64,000 bases of DNA from Gemmatimonadota bacterium (GTDB lineage Bacteria > Gemmatimonadota > Gemmatimonadetes > Gemmatimonadales > Gemmatimonadaceae). The stretch is from assembly GCA_016712265.1 (NCBI GenBank), contig JADJRJ010000028.1, forward strand, positions 930,001 through 994,000, written 5' to 3'. Positions 1 to 9,725 of this stretch are shown here, piece by piece (position 1 is the stretch's first letter; every line of letters begins with the position of its first letter). The notes beneath the pieces were generated by a model that was not told the DNA's origin, did not search any database, and saw nothing but the letters and a program-made list of their open reading frames with translations. A program made the position numbers and the translations under genes.

Positions 1-98
1 TTTTTTTCCGAGTTAGGTCGCTAGAGTGCCGGGGAAAGCCGTCGCCCAGGGGGTTGCGGCTCGGCGGGCGTAACTCTTTTCCCGGAGCGGCGTGTAAT

Positions 99-2969
99 AT
101 GCGAGCGAACCCTGGCCGGAGACGCGAGATGCTACAGGTGTTGGGAATGGTCGCCGCGTTGTGCGCTGGGTGCGGTGATCCCCAGGAGCCGCGGGGCCTG
201 CGGATTGCAATTCCGGACCCGATTGTTGACCTGGGGGTCAGTGATGGCTGCGCGCGCTTCCAGGTGCGGTTCGACGCCGGTGGTGCGCCGATTGTTGAGC
301 CGATCTTCAACTCGGCGTCGTGCGCGCTCAACCAGATTCGGTTGTTGAGTGATACGGCGGCGACCTTCGACGCCGCGACCGGGGCGTTGCGGGTCGCGAT
401 CGTGATGGAGAACCTCGGGACGGCGGCCATCGTGCCGCGGGTGCGACTCCGCTTCAACGCGGACAGTGTCACGCGACTGGACGCCAACGGGAACCCCGTT
501 GGAGGGGCGAACGACATCCTCGGGTACCAGCCGGATTCGGCGAGCGCCAATGGCCGCGTCGCCTTTTGGCGATTTGACGGCTACCTCGCGCCCGCGGGTC
601 AGCCGCAGGTGCTCATGCCCGGGGCCCGGACTCAGCGGCGGTGGGTGGAGTTTCGCGGGACAACTTGGAGTCACCGGACGCGGCTGAAGTTGTTTGCGAC
701 AGGTCAAGAACAGGAACTCGTGCCCGCGCAAGCGCCGGACTCGATTCCTCACTCCCTTCTCAACAGGATCATCACGCCTTCCTCTGGCCTCAAGTACTAT
801 CACGGAGTGCTATACGTTGGCTTCGTCCGCGGAACAACTCAACAGGAGAAGGCCAGGGTAGTGGGGTTGGTGAACAGCCGCGTCGTAGGTGGGCGACCGG
901 ACCCCGCGGTTGACGGCGGGATGTACCTCTTGCAGTTGCCGACAGACACTTCTCAGGCAACCCTGGTCGCAGCAGAGGTGATCCTTGGAGCGCAAGCGTC
1001 GGTTGTGTGGACTCGTCGTCAGCTGCGCCTCGACGTGGTCCCAGCATGGAGGCGTCCCAACGATGGTGCAGGGTGGCAGCGAGGCGACTGGCGCGTCCGC
1101 GGTGACTCGCTGCTTTCTCCGAACGCGCTCCGCGCATCTTGGGGGGCCCAGTTTGTGCGAACGCCCCTGGGCTGGGGATGCTCACTCGCGGATACTGCTG
1201 CGCACGTGGCGGTAATCGACTACGGATTCCAGGCCCCCTCGGGTCATGACATGCCTGGCTATCGTGCCTCATACAACGCCAACCTCAGTGGCGATACAAT
1301 CCGTCACGGTGCCGCCGTCCTGTCGGTCATCGGGTCGGTTGGGGACAATAACACCGGGATTACGGGCGTCGCCTGGGGGGCCGCACTTTCGGCATGGGAT
1401 CCAACGAGCGTCGATGCTCAGAATCGCCCGATGAAAGATTCAACAACCGGAAGGCGACTCGTATACCCAGAGGAGATACTGCAGCAGATTGTTGATGCGA
1501 CGCGTGCAGGTGCAACCGTGATCTCGATTTCGCTTGGTGCTGACAGTGTCGCCCTCTACAACGTTGGCAACCCGGTCGCCGATTCCGCGCTGCGAGCCGT
1601 GGTCGGCGGCCTCCGGCGCAGTCTCGATTCTTTGGGGGTGCCCCGGCCACTGCTGGTTCTTTCGGCCGGCAACGTTAGGAACGGGGACGTGAGGGGATCC
1701 TTCTTTCCGCTCATACGGGATAGCCTGCCCGCAACCACAATTGTCGTCAGCGCGATGGGGCACAACGCGACCGCACTCTATGCTCCGCTGAACGATTCTC
1801 GAATCGACCTGCTCGCACCAGGTCAAGGCATCGGTGCGTGGGTCAACGGGTCAGGAGCACCCTTCACTGGCTCCTCGTTCGCCACGCCCCTCGTCTCTGG
1901 CGCTGCGGCGCTGCTGAAGTCCTTCGACCCACGCCTGTCCGCAGATTCGCTCAAGTTGCTCCTTGTCCAAGGTGCGGCAAGACGCAACGTCCGTGTGGCC
2001 GGCTACCCTGTGCTCGATGCATACGAACCGCTACGACTCGCCGCCGAACGTCCGGGCGCGCCCCTCTGCGGCAACAACATCCTGGTGTCGGAGACGACCG
2101 GAAACCCGAAGACTATCAGCGCTCGGGTGAGACGAGCCGCAGGACAACCCTACGAAACCATTGCCTCGTGGCAGGTGCCGGCGGACACAGGGATCTTCCT
2201 GGCTACCACGCACGGTGGGCGCGAACTTCTGCGTGAGACGGTGAACGGCTATCAGCGCGTAGCCCGTTACAACAACGGGGCCTGGGCAAGCCTGTCGCAA
2301 CCGTGGAGCAACGTGCAGACGCCGAGTCTCACCGGATCGAGCCAGTCGATTCTCTCTCGCACGCACGACGGGGACTCCTCTGTGGTTCTGGTCGCCGTCG
2401 GTGCCGTGGGTTCCCCCAACCTTTCGTTTGCATATCGGACGGGCCAAACGACCGGGGCGACATTCACCACTTTCCCGAGTGTACCCACCAGCTGGACGGA
2501 TCCACTGACTGGCATTGGCCCATATGGAGGCGCGGCGTCGGCCGGGGGGGTGCCAGCCCCGACGGGTGAATTCGTCATCAATGTACTCCGTGCCGGAAAC
2601 GCACTCTCTACCTGGACGTTCTTCAAGACCGTGCCCGCGACGGGCGTCCGAACTCAGCTCTTCAACGAGTCGGTACATGTCGTGCCCAACTACCTGGGTA
2701 GCTGCCAGCCAAACTGCACCGGCGTGTCGAACCCTCTCGGTATTTCTGTGAACGAGGATGGCTCCGAGTTCACCTATACCGTCCCGACCCAACTCTGGCA
2801 GAACAACACATCATGTGTTGTGAAGCGCTACTCGATGAAGGCTGGCGTTCACCTCCCACCCGATACCGTGACGGGTGGCCAGGTCCCCGGGTACCCGTAT
2901 TGGCCGAGCTGCGGCGGGGTGGGATACGACGCCGCAAGAGTGTCGGGGAGGGTGATCCTGTCGCGCTAA
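99..2969 (+). CDS. S8 (subtilisin-like) serine protease, probable lipoprotein
   Basis: A secreted or surface-anchored subtilase of about 956 residues. The catalytic triad is readable: Asp374 in VAVIDYGF, His403 in IRHGAAVLSVIG and Ser593 in GSSFATPLVSG. An oxyanion-type Asn lies in LSAGN. About 340 residues of unrecognised, probably beta-rich sequence precede the protease domain and about 330 follow it, so it is far longer than a minimal subtilase. The N-terminus reads as an export signal: a basic start (MRANPGRRR), a hydrophobic core, then a Cys in ALCAGC. I chose the ATG at 99 because it supplies the positive n-region; ATG 129, with GGAG nine bases upstream, is a real alternative. There is no propeptide inhibitor domain that I can recognise. 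The gene is the first in the window and its promoter may lie before base 1. It is convergent with the flavin monooxygenase. Family is certain, substrate unknown. Confidence 0.9.
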   Translation: MRANPGRRREMLQVLGMVAALCAGCGDPQEPRGLRIAIPDPIVDLGVSDGCARFQVRFDAGGAPIVEPIFNSASCALNQIRLLSDTAATFDAATGALRVAIVMENLGTAAIVPRVRLRFNADSVTRLDANGNPVGGANDILGYQPDSASANGRVAFWRFDGYLAPAGQPQVLMPGARTQRRWVEFRGTTWSHRTRLKLFATGQEQELVPAQAPDSIPHSLLNRIITPSSGLKYYHGVLYVGFVRGTTQQEKARVVGLVNSRVVGGRPDPAVDGGMYLLQLPTDTSQATLVAAEVILGAQASVVWTRRQLRLDVVPAWRRPNDGAGWQRGDWRVRGDSLLSPNALRASWGAQFVRTPLGWGCSLADTAAHVAVIDYGFQAPSGHDMPGYRASYNANLSGDTIRHGAAVLSVIGSVGDNNTGITGVAWGAALSAWDPTSVDAQNRPMKDSTTGRRLVYPEEILQQIVDATRAGATVISISLGADSVALYNVGNPVADSALRAVVGGLRRSLDSLGVPRPLLVLSAGNVRNGDVRGSFFPLIRDSLPATTIVVSAMGHNATALYAPLNDSRIDLLAPGQGIGAWVNGSGAPFTGSSFATPLVSGAAALLKSFDPRLSADSLKLLLVQGAARRNVRVAGYPVLDAYEPLRLAAERPGAPLCGNNILVSETTGNPKTISARVRRAAGQPYETIASWQVPADTGIFLATTHGGRELLRETVNGYQRVARYNNGAWASLSQPWSNVQTPSLTGSSQSILSRTHDGDSSVVLVAVGAVGSPNLSFAYRTGQTTGATFTTFPSVPTSWTDPLTGIGPYGGAASAGGVPAPTGEFVINVLRAGNALSTWTFFKTVPATGVRTQLFNESVHVVPNYLGSCQPNCTGVSNPLGISVNEDGSEFTYTVPTQLWQNNTSCVVKRYSMKAGVHLPPDTVTGGQVPGYPYWPSCGGVGYDAARVSGRVILSR

Positions 2970-3018
2970 CGTTGGCCCTCGGGTCACCTCGGCGTCGCGC
3001 GTGAACGGCGTGACGCCG

Positions 3019-3034
3019 ACCTACGTGAGTAGGT
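3019..3034. terminator. Small hairpin between convergent genes
   Basis: ACCTAC, loop GTGA, GTAGGT forms a perfect 6-bp stem in the 113-base gap between the protease and the minus-strand monooxygenase. A second, weaker pair (GGCGTC at 2991, GACGCC at 3012) lies just before it. There is no T-run on either side, so a role in termination is an inference from position. Confidence 0.3.
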
Positions 3035-3082
3035 TGGGGTTCACGCTGGTACCGAGGTCGGGCAGACGCAAGAAACCGAGAA

Positions 3083-4597
3083 TCACACTGCAGATAGCCT
3101 CCGCAGCTGTGCTGATTCCGCCTCGGTGAGCGCCGCCTGATCCAGGGCGCCAAAGGCGCTCACATCGGCCCGCAACTGCGCCGCGGCGTCTGCGAGTGCA
3201 TCCGGTCCCTGCAAGCGAAACCGGGCTGGCGACTGCACGCCGAACAGGAGCGCGCGCTCCAGCCCGGGCCACCGCGCCACGTCAGGCTCCACACCGGCGT
3301 GGCCCGCGAACAAATCACACACGAGGTGCATGCGCTGCACCTGTGGCTGGCCGCGACGCGCACGACAGGCAGCGAGCCCCTCACGTATCACCTCAATGCT
3401 CGGCCCGGCCACGCGACCGCTCCATGTGTACGCCACCCAACGTGCCTGCAGTTCCAACGGGGTGAAGTAGGGCCCCGACTGCTCGAACATCCCGACGACC
3501 GCGAGGTTGGGGAGGTCCGGATGGAAGGTGAGGTCGTAGAGGTCGACCTGATGTGCGTCCGGGGCGAGCGCCGCACGCGCGGCGGGCCCAAGGAACGGCA
3601 GGTCGAGGGTGTAGCCGGTGCCGCAAACGATGGTGTCGACATCCTCGTGGGATCCATCCGCGAATGTCGCGCGCGTGCCATCCACCTGCACCAGCCAGGG
3701 ACGGGGATGAATCCGGCCCTCGGCGACGAGGGGCAAGTAATACTGGTTCTGCGTGAACCCCGCCTCGTAGGGATTCTCCGCGTGGCAGGGTGCGCCGAAC
3801 TGGGTGGGGTGGCCACAGCTGCGCACGATGAAGTCGCGAAAGGTGTCGGCGACTACGGCGGTCGGTAACGCGCGAGCGGCCAGCGCTGCATAGCGCGTGT
3901 AGACCCTGTGCTCAATCGGGACGCCCGCGATGAGTTTCTGCAGGACGTAGCGGTGCCGGCGTGACGACACCACCACACGGGCCGCCCCCTTGAGGGCCAG
4001 CTCACTTGCGACTTCGACCGCGCTAATGCTGTGCCCGGCGACGAGCACGCGTTGCCCCTGGAAGCGCAGGGGGCCACGGTTCGCGGCGACGTGGGAGACG
4101 CCGCCCGATCCAGTAAACGACCGGAGCCCCTCGATCGCAGGGGTGAATGGTCGCCGATAACGTCCAGACGCAACGACGACGCGGGCGAAGGGCTCGCGGT
4201 GGAGCGCGGTATGCGCGTCGCGCCACGTTACGCCCCACTGGCCGTCGGGAAGCGGCTCGATCTCGGTGACCTCGCAGCCGAATCGTGCGTCGGCGAGGAT
4301 GCCCGCGGATGCCGCAAAGCGTTGGAGATAGGCGCCGATCTCGTCGCCGGTGGGATACGCCGCCGTGCCAGCAGGGTGGGCGAGGTCGCTGAACGCCGTC
4401 GTGATCCGGCTCGTGTTCGTCCGCATCCCGGGCCACACACCGCTGTCCCCGTCGCCGACGCGCCATTGGCCCCCCACCCGGTCGGCAGCGTCGAACAGCA
4501 CCGGACGAAACCCCTCCGACGCGAGGTAGCGCGCGGCGACGAGCCCAGCCGGGCCCGCGCCGATGACCGCGACCACCTCGCCCGCGCGCGCTGTCAC
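3083..4597 (-). CDS. Flavin-containing monooxygenase (FMO-like)
   Basis: A class B flavin monooxygenase of 504 residues that would use FAD and NADPH to oxygenate a soft nucleophile (S or N) in the cytoplasm. Residues about 6-11 form the FAD-binding GAGPAG loop, followed by the acidic end of the second strand (VLFDAADRVGGQW). The FMO signature is present as FTGSGGVSHVA. The NADPH site is VLVAGHSISAVEVA, where the usual final Gly is Ala. A C-terminal CGTGY motif fits the family. Start: the reading frame stays open far upstream, but that part is out-of-frame sequence of the preceding hydrolase gene. The GTG at 4597 sits immediately before the FAD motif and overlaps the hydrolase stop as GTGA, so translation is probably coupled. 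It is the last gene of the GGT / S15 hydrolase / FMO operon. Substrate not predictable. Confidence 0.88.
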   Translation of the reverse strand: MTARAGEVVAVIGAGPAGLVAARYLASEGFRPVLFDAADRVGGQWRVGDGDSGVWPGMRTNTSRITTAFSDLAHPAGTAAYPTGDEIGAYLQRFAASAGILADARFGCEVTEIEPLPDGQWGVTWRDAHTALHREPFARVVVASGRYRRPFTPAIEGLRSFTGSGGVSHVAANRGPLRFQGQRVLVAGHSISAVEVASELALKGAARVVVSSRRHRYVLQKLIAGVPIEHRVYTRYAALAARALPTAVVADTFRDFIVRSCGHPTQFGAPCHAENPYEAGFTQNQYYLPLVAEGRIHPRPWLVQVDGTRATFADGSHEDVDTIVCGTGYTLDLPFLGPAARAALAPDAHQVDLYDLTFHPDLPNLAVVGMFEQSGPYFTPLELQARWVAYTWSGRVAGPSIEVIREGLAACRARRGQPQVQRMHLVCDLFAGHAGVEPDVARWPGLERALLFGVQSPARFRLQGPDALADAAAQLRADVSAFGALDQAALTEAESAQLRRLSAV

Positions 4598-6450
4598 CGG
4601 GTGGTGGGTCCGATGGGCAGGTCGACCCGCGACGGGTGCCGGGCGTCGCGGAACAGCGTGAGCATCGGGGCGCCGTTGGGGACGGCCAGGTGTGTTTGCC
4701 GGTCGGCCCCATTGATCGTGAGGCGGATGCGATGCCCGGCCTTGAAGTGCCGTGCCGTGGGCAGCAGGTCGAGGGTCACTTCCTCTGGCGCGTCGCCTAA
4801 CGGGCGAACGTCCGCACTGCGTCCACTGGGCCAGGGCAGCCCCAGATTGCGGTACGGTGGCCGGCCCTGCGCGCGCCGCGAGGCGCGGAGGACGCCCTCG
4901 GTGACATAGGTGGAGCGACCGGTGGGGTCGACATCGCTCAGGGTGACCATCAGGTCCGCGTCGCGTGTGGATGAGGTGATCCACAGGTGGACGATGGGGT
5001 GCCCGATGACCTCCATGGGGCGCGAGAGCGGCGCGGAAGTGAAGGCGAACCCCTTCGCGTCATTGGGCGCGAGGTCGGGGTAGCCTACGTCGCCACCGTA
5101 CGTGTTCGCCCAGCGGTTGCCCGGGCCTAACGAGGCTGTCGTGTCGACCACCTGGCTGTCGGCGGCGGTCGCGGCGCGGGGGCGGTTGGGGGCGAGGCTC
5201 TTGTCGCTTCCGCGCGCCCCGGCGAGGAACCAGGAGGTGCGCCGCGTCCCCGCGGGGGGCCAGCTCCGCGTGCTCCGCCACTCGCGACCAGCGGGCGCCT
5301 CCATCACGTGATAGCGGATGGGCGGTTCGCGCATGATCCCGTTGTCGATCCCCTTGAGCCAGTAGTCGAACCAGCGCAGCCGCTCGGCGGCCAGGTCGAA
5401 GCCCGTGGTCTGGCCGTGGAACCAGGGGCCGACGACGAGCTTCTGCGGGACGGTGAGGTTCGCGTGCCACAGGAACGCATCGCGCGGAAAGGCATCCATC
5501 CATCCGGCCAGGCCGTAAACGGCCACCCCGGATGCATTGATCTGCTTGAGGTAGGTCGACGGCGAGCGTTCGGCGAGGATCTCCCGCCCGGACACCGGAT
5601 CGCGGCTGTCGCGGAAGGGGACGTCGCGCCACATCGTGAACATGTCGCGGTTGACCGTGTGGCCGCGGATCGCGGTATCGCGCTGGGCGCGCCCGGTTGG
5701 GCCGTCGACCGGGGCCACGCCGCTGAAGCGCAACGGTCCCCACGTGAACGTCGCTGCATTGTCCAGCTGGCGCGTGAGGTACTGCCACTTGGTGAAGAAG
5801 TCGTCGCGGAAGATCCCCCCGGGGTGGATGAACGGCCACCACTCGAAGACGTACATCTCCGGGAAGATCGCCACGAGGTGCGGCGGGGCCTGCGCGGCCG
5901 CAAAGAGCTGCGTGATCCCCAGGTACGATCGCCCGGTCATCCCGACCTTCCCGCTGGACCACGGCTGGACCGCGAGCCACTCGGTCATCTCGCGCGCGTC
6001 GGCGGCTTCCTCGGGCATGAAGAAGCCCTGCTGCGTGCCAAACGAGGCGCCGCCGCCGCGCGTGTCGACCGCGGCGACGATGTAGCCGTGGTGCAGCAAG
6101 ACGTCGATGCCGCGCCCGAACCCCGAGGCGTAGTCGACCAACGTGTCACCCGAAAAAAACGCGCGGTTGTAGCGGTGGTGGGTCCACACGACCGGGAGTC
6201 GCTCGGTCGGCAGCTGGCCATTGCGCGTAGGCCGCAAGAGGTCCACGGCGAGCCGGACCCCGTCGCGCATCGGCACGTAGAACGAGGTGCGTCGGTACCC
6301 GTCGTACGTGGGGGCCGAGTACCCGCGGTACTCGCCGGGGCGCGACACCCGGTCTTGTTGTGCACCGGCGGAGGTGGCGAGGAGGGCGGCGACGGCCGCT
6401 GCCCGTGCGTTGCTGCCGACCAGGGTCAGCATTGTCTTGGCCAGGTTCAT
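4594..6450 (-). CDS. CocE/NonD family S15 hydrolase, exported
   Basis: An alpha/beta hydrolase of the X-Pro dipeptidyl-peptidase / cocaine-esterase (S15) family, 618 residues. The N-terminus (MNLAKTMLTLVG, then an Ala-rich core ending in SAGAQQ) is a signal peptide, so it should act outside the cytoplasm. The nucleophile is Ser175 in TGRSYLG. The acid and His are probably in the WMDAF and GPWFHG segments. The last third is the jelly-roll S15 C-terminal domain (VIGHPIVHLWITSS). The start at 6450 overlaps the stop of the gamma-glutamyltransferase gene as ATGA, and the stop overlaps the next start as GTGA. Members cleave acyl-proline peptides, esters or amides; which applies here cannot be read from sequence. 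Next to a gamma-glutamyltransferase, peptide scavenging is the simplest reading. Confidence 0.9.
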   Translation of the reverse strand: MNLAKTMLTLVGSNARAAAVAALLATSAGAQQDRVSRPGEYRGYSAPTYDGYRRTSFYVPMRDGVRLAVDLLRPTRNGQLPTERLPVVWTHHRYNRAFFSGDTLVDYASGFGRGIDVLLHHGYIVAAVDTRGGGASFGTQQGFFMPEEAADAREMTEWLAVQPWSSGKVGMTGRSYLGITQLFAAAQAPPHLVAIFPEMYVFEWWPFIHPGGIFRDDFFTKWQYLTRQLDNAATFTWGPLRFSGVAPVDGPTGRAQRDTAIRGHTVNRDMFTMWRDVPFRDSRDPVSGREILAERSPSTYLKQINASGVAVYGLAGWMDAFPRDAFLWHANLTVPQKLVVGPWFHGQTTGFDLAAERLRWFDYWLKGIDNGIMREPPIRYHVMEAPAGREWRSTRSWPPAGTRRTSWFLAGARGSDKSLAPNRPRAATAADSQVVDTTASLGPGNRWANTYGGDVGYPDLAPNDAKGFAFTSAPLSRPMEVIGHPIVHLWITSSTRDADLMVTLSDVDPTGRSTYVTEGVLRASRRAQGRPPYRNLGLPWPSGRSADVRPLGDAPEEVTLDLLPTARHFKAGHRIRLTINGADRQTHLAVPNGAPMLTLFRDARHPSRVDLPIGPTTR

Positions 6451-8156
6451 GGCTTTCGGACGGGTGCGCCCTGGGGGATGGCGGCGCCGTCGTGGCGTGG
6501 CTCGCTCGCGCCGAAGTTCACACCGGCCGGGCCACGGAGCACCGCCTGTCCCCACCCAAACGTTCCGGAGCGGGGCCCGACCGTGGTCACCGCGTGCCCT
6601 CCCGCCTTCAGCGCATCGATCACGGGCGCCGGCACCAGCGACTCGATGTTCACGTCGCAACCGTCGAACGAGTTTTTCGAGAAGCGGCCGGCTTCCAGGG
6701 CCTGCTGGATCGTCATCCCGAAGTCGGCGATGTTGGACACGAACTGCGCGTGCGCCTGCGACTGGTTCCATCCGCCCATGATCCCGAACGAAATGCGCGT
6801 GCCGTCCTTCTCCATGAATGCGGGGATGATCGTGTGCAGGGGCCGCTTGCGTCCGGCGAGGACGTTGACCGACGCCGCGTCGAGCGAGAAGAGACTCCCG
6901 CGGTTGTGCAGGAGTACCCCGGTCCCCGGTGCCGTCAGGGCCGACCCAAACTCTGAATAGATACTCTGGATCAGCGAGACCATGTTGCCGTCCTTGTCGA
7001 CCACCGTCAGGTAGATCGTCTCGCTGCCCTGAAGTCCCGCCACCGACTGGTAGGTGGCCGGGGTCACCGTGCAGGCCGCGCGCGCGAGGTCGATCAAGCG
7101 GGCGCGCTCGGCGGCCACCTTCTTGTCCAGCATCGCGGCCGTTGGGACCTTCGTGAAGTGCGGGTCCGCCGTGTACTTCAACATGTCGGCGTAGGCGAGC
7201 TTCTTCGCCTCGATCATGTAGTGCAGGCTCTTCGCGCTATGAAATCCCCACTCGGCGATCGGGGCCTGCTCCATCAGGTTGAGCATCATCAACGCCGCGA
7301 TCCCCTGCGTGGGGGCGGGGAGTTCGTACACCGTCCACCCGCGGTACGTGGTGGAGATCGGCGTGACCCACTCCGCCTCGAGGGCGCGCAGGTCGTCGAG
7401 CTCCATCAGGCCGCCCTCCTCCTTCGAGAGCTTCACGATGGCCTCGGCCACCGGTCCTGCGTAAAACCCGTCGCGACCTCGCTCGGCAATGCGACGGAAG
7501 GTCCGGCCCAGGTCTGGATTGCGGAACACCTCGCCCTCCTTCGGCGCACGCGTTCCGTCGAGCAGGAAGGTTGCCTTGGTGTAGGCGTTGTTGTCGAGGC
7601 GGTCGACCGCGCGTCCCCACATGCGCGCGACTTGCTCCGTGACCGGGAAGCCCTCCTCGGCGTAGTAGATGGCCGGGGCAAGCAGGTCGGCAAAGCCTAA
7701 CGAGCCAAACTTCCGGCGCATGGCATCCCAGCCGGCCACCGCACCGGGGACCGTCACGCTGTGGATGCCACGCACCGCGGTCTGTCCCTTGGCCCGGAGC
7801 ACCTCCGCATTCAGCGCCTTCGGCGCCCAGCCGGCCGCATTCAGCCCGTGGAGCTGGCCGGACTTCGCATCGTAGATGATCGCGAAGAGGTCGCCCCCGA
7901 TCCCGTCACCCGATGGTTCGGTGAGTGCAATGACTGCATTGGCAGCAATCGCCGCATCCACCGCGTTCCCTCCCATCTCAAGCACCTGCGTCCCCGCCTT
8001 GGCGGCAAGGGGAGAGCTGGATGCCACGATCCCCAGCCGTGTGGTGACCATTGACCGACCGACCGTGGGGCGGGGTGCCTCCTGGGCGGCGAGAGATTCA
8101 CTCATGATAAAGGTCGCGCACGCGACGAGGAGGGCAGGGTGGACGCGCAAGGGCAT
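6447..8156 (-). CDS. ggt: Gamma-glutamyltransferase
   Basis: A 569-residue gamma-glutamyltranspeptidase/hydrolase, the usual length. It cleaves the gamma-glutamyl bond of glutathione or similar compounds and is normally periplasmic or secreted. A signal peptide covers about residues 1-23 (ends SLAAQE). The family N-terminal part is clear (MGGNAVDAAIAAN, SGDGIGGD). The autoprocessing site and N-terminal nucleophile of the small subunit align to Thr380 in SETIYLTVVDKDG. The second residue is Ile rather than the usual Thr. A conserved GIMGG segment lies near the end. I started at the ATG at 8156, right before the signal peptide, rather than at 8225. It is first in a three-gene overlapping operon and is divergent from the SoxC-like gene across 282 bases, where both promoters must lie; I found no convincing -35/-10 pair there. 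Confidence 0.93.
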   Translation of the reverse strand: MPLRVHPALLVACATFIMSESLAAQEAPRPTVGRSMVTTRLGIVASSSPLAAKAGTQVLEMGGNAVDAAIAANAVIALTEPSGDGIGGDLFAIIYDAKSGQLHGLNAAGWAPKALNAEVLRAKGQTAVRGIHSVTVPGAVAGWDAMRRKFGSLGFADLLAPAIYYAEEGFPVTEQVARMWGRAVDRLDNNAYTKATFLLDGTRAPKEGEVFRNPDLGRTFRRIAERGRDGFYAGPVAEAIVKLSKEEGGLMELDDLRALEAEWVTPISTTYRGWTVYELPAPTQGIAALMMLNLMEQAPIAEWGFHSAKSLHYMIEAKKLAYADMLKYTADPHFTKVPTAAMLDKKVAAERARLIDLARAACTVTPATYQSVAGLQGSETIYLTVVDKDGNMVSLIQSIYSEFGSALTAPGTGVLLHNRGSLFSLDAASVNVLAGRKRPLHTIIPAFMEKDGTRISFGIMGGWNQSQAHAQFVSNIADFGMTIQQALEAGRFSKNSFDGCDVNIESLVPAPVIDALKAGGHAVTTVGPRSGTFGWGQAVLRGPAGVNFGASEPRHDGAAIPQGAPVRKP

Positions 8157-8438
8157 GGCGAAAATGGGAAGCGGGAACCCGGAGAGTGTCCACCGGGTTC
8201 CCGCGTTCGTCAACCGTGCCAACAACCTTCCTGGTCGCCCAGTGAGGAGTGATTGGCGGTCGCCGCGCTCAGTGGGTGCGTGAGTGACCCGCAGGGGACG
8301 CTAGCTCCGGTGTTGAACTACCCCCGACGCGACGGCCGGTCCGAGCGGCGTTGCGGTGTCACCGACATGCGGGGCACTGGTGGGATTCACTCCCTGCCTG
8401 CACAATACGCGCGGTCTTCCTTCTCCCCCCTCCCTGAC

Positions 8439-9722
8439 ATGTCTGATTCGGGTCACGATGCGGCCGCCGGAACCGGCGCGCTCACCCGTCGCGCGATGGT
8501 TGGTGGCGCCGCCGCCGCGGCCGGCGCCCTGATCTTCTCCACCTTGCCCGAGGCCGCGGGTGGTCAGGGATCGGTGGCCAGTGCCCCGCCCCTTATTCCG
8601 GTCCCGCCGGACCCGACCAAGGTCCTCGGTGCACCGACGTCGGCGGTAAGCGTGCGGTCGCCGTTTGTCGTGACAGGTCGGAATCCCACCGGTGCCGTCT
8701 CCGGGAGCTCGCTGACGCCACTCCACCAGTTCAGCGGGAACATCACGCCGGCCGACCTGCAGTTCGAGCGGCACCACGCAGGGGTTCCGACGATCGATCC
8801 GGCCACCTGGCAGCTAATGGTCCACGGACTGGTCGATCGCGAGATGATCTTCACGCTCGACGACCTCATGTCCCTGCCGTCGGAGACCCGCGTCCACTTC
8901 CTGGAGTGTTCGGGGAACGGGCGCCTGGCGTTCAAGGGGTCGCGTCCGGATCTCTCGCCCCAGAACATCGATGGCCTGTTGTGCAATGCCGAGTGGACCG
9001 GGGTGCCAGTCAAGACCCTTCTGGCGGAGGTCGGCGTGAAGTCGGGTGCGGAATGGGCACTGGCCGAAGGGGGCGATGCTGCCCTCATGTCCCGCAGTGT
9101 GCCGATGGCCAAGCTGATGGACGACGCGATGCTGGTCTATGCGCAGAACGGAGAACCCTTGCGGCCCGCCGGGGGGTTCCCGGTGCGCTTGTTCCTGCCC
9201 GGGTGGGAGGGGAACACCAACGTGAAGTGGTTGCGGCGCCTCGAGCTGGTGTCGGAGCCCAACATGTCGAAGGACGAAACGTCGAAGTACACCGACCCGC
9301 TCCCCAACAACACCGCACGCATCTTCTCGTTTGACCTCGATGCGAAATCCACCATCACCTATCCGACCTTCCCGAACACGGTGAAGAAGCCCGGGTGGGT
9401 GCAGGTGTCGGGGCTGGCGTGGAGTGGCCGTGGACGGATCACGGCGGTCGATGTGTCGGTAGACGGTGGGGCCAGCTGGGTCCAGGCGCGACTGGCGGGT
9501 GAGCCGCAGCCGAAGGCGGCGATCCGGTTCACGCACATGTGGAAGTGGGATGGAGCGCCGGCCACCCTCATGAGTCGTGCGGTGGACGACACAGGGTACG
9601 TGCAGCCGACGTTGGCGGTGTTCCGGGAAGGCCGCGGTCCGGGTACCGACTATCACTACAACCACATTCGAGCGTGGAAGGTCGCGGCCGACGGCGTGGT
9701 CACCTACTCTGGCGAGGTCTAG
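8439..9722 (+). CDS. soxC: SoxC-like sulfite/sulfane dehydrogenase, molybdopterin subunit
   Basis: A periplasmic molybdenum enzyme of the sulfite oxidase fold, 427 residues. It starts with a Tat signal (LTRRAMVGG followed by an Ala-rich stretch), as expected for a cofactor-loaded enzyme. The molybdopterin domain carries the Mo-ligating Cys157 in LECSGNGR, and the C-terminal third is the Mo-co dimerisation domain (GWVQVSGLAWSG, ITAVDVSVDGG). I placed the start at 8439 because it directly precedes the Tat signal; an upstream reading frame back to 8253 has no signal-like features. The cytochrome c gene follows three bases after the stop, so the two form a SoxCD- or SorAB-type pair. No other sox genes are in the window, so sulfite or an organic sulfoxide-type substrate is as likely as thiosulfate-bound sulfane. 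The symbol marks the family and not a proven function. Confidence 0.85.
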   Translation: MSDSGHDAAAGTGALTRRAMVGGAAAAAGALIFSTLPEAAGGQGSVASAPPLIPVPPDPTKVLGAPTSAVSVRSPFVVTGRNPTGAVSGSSLTPLHQFSGNITPADLQFERHHAGVPTIDPATWQLMVHGLVDREMIFTLDDLMSLPSETRVHFLECSGNGRLAFKGSRPDLSPQNIDGLLCNAEWTGVPVKTLLAEVGVKSGAEWALAEGGDAALMSRSVPMAKLMDDAMLVYAQNGEPLRPAGGFPVRLFLPGWEGNTNVKWLRRLELVSEPNMSKDETSKYTDPLPNNTARIFSFDLDAKSTITYPTFPNTVKKPGWVQVSGLAWSGRGRITAVDVSVDGGASWVQARLAGEPQPKAAIRFTHMWKWDGAPATLMSRAVDDTGYVQPTLAVFREGRGPGTDYHYNHIRAWKVAADGVVTYSGEV

Positions 9723-9725
9723 GCG

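Noticed and set aside
4598..4984. N-terminal extension of the flavin monooxygenase frame
   Set aside because: It overlaps the hydrolase gene out of frame; GTG 4597 just before the FAD motif is a better start.
5308..6960. Long plus-strand open frame opposite the S15 hydrolase and GGT genes
   Set aside because: It is the complement of two clear genes; the translation is Arg/Val/Gly-rich with no domain, as expected of a GC-rich antisense frame.
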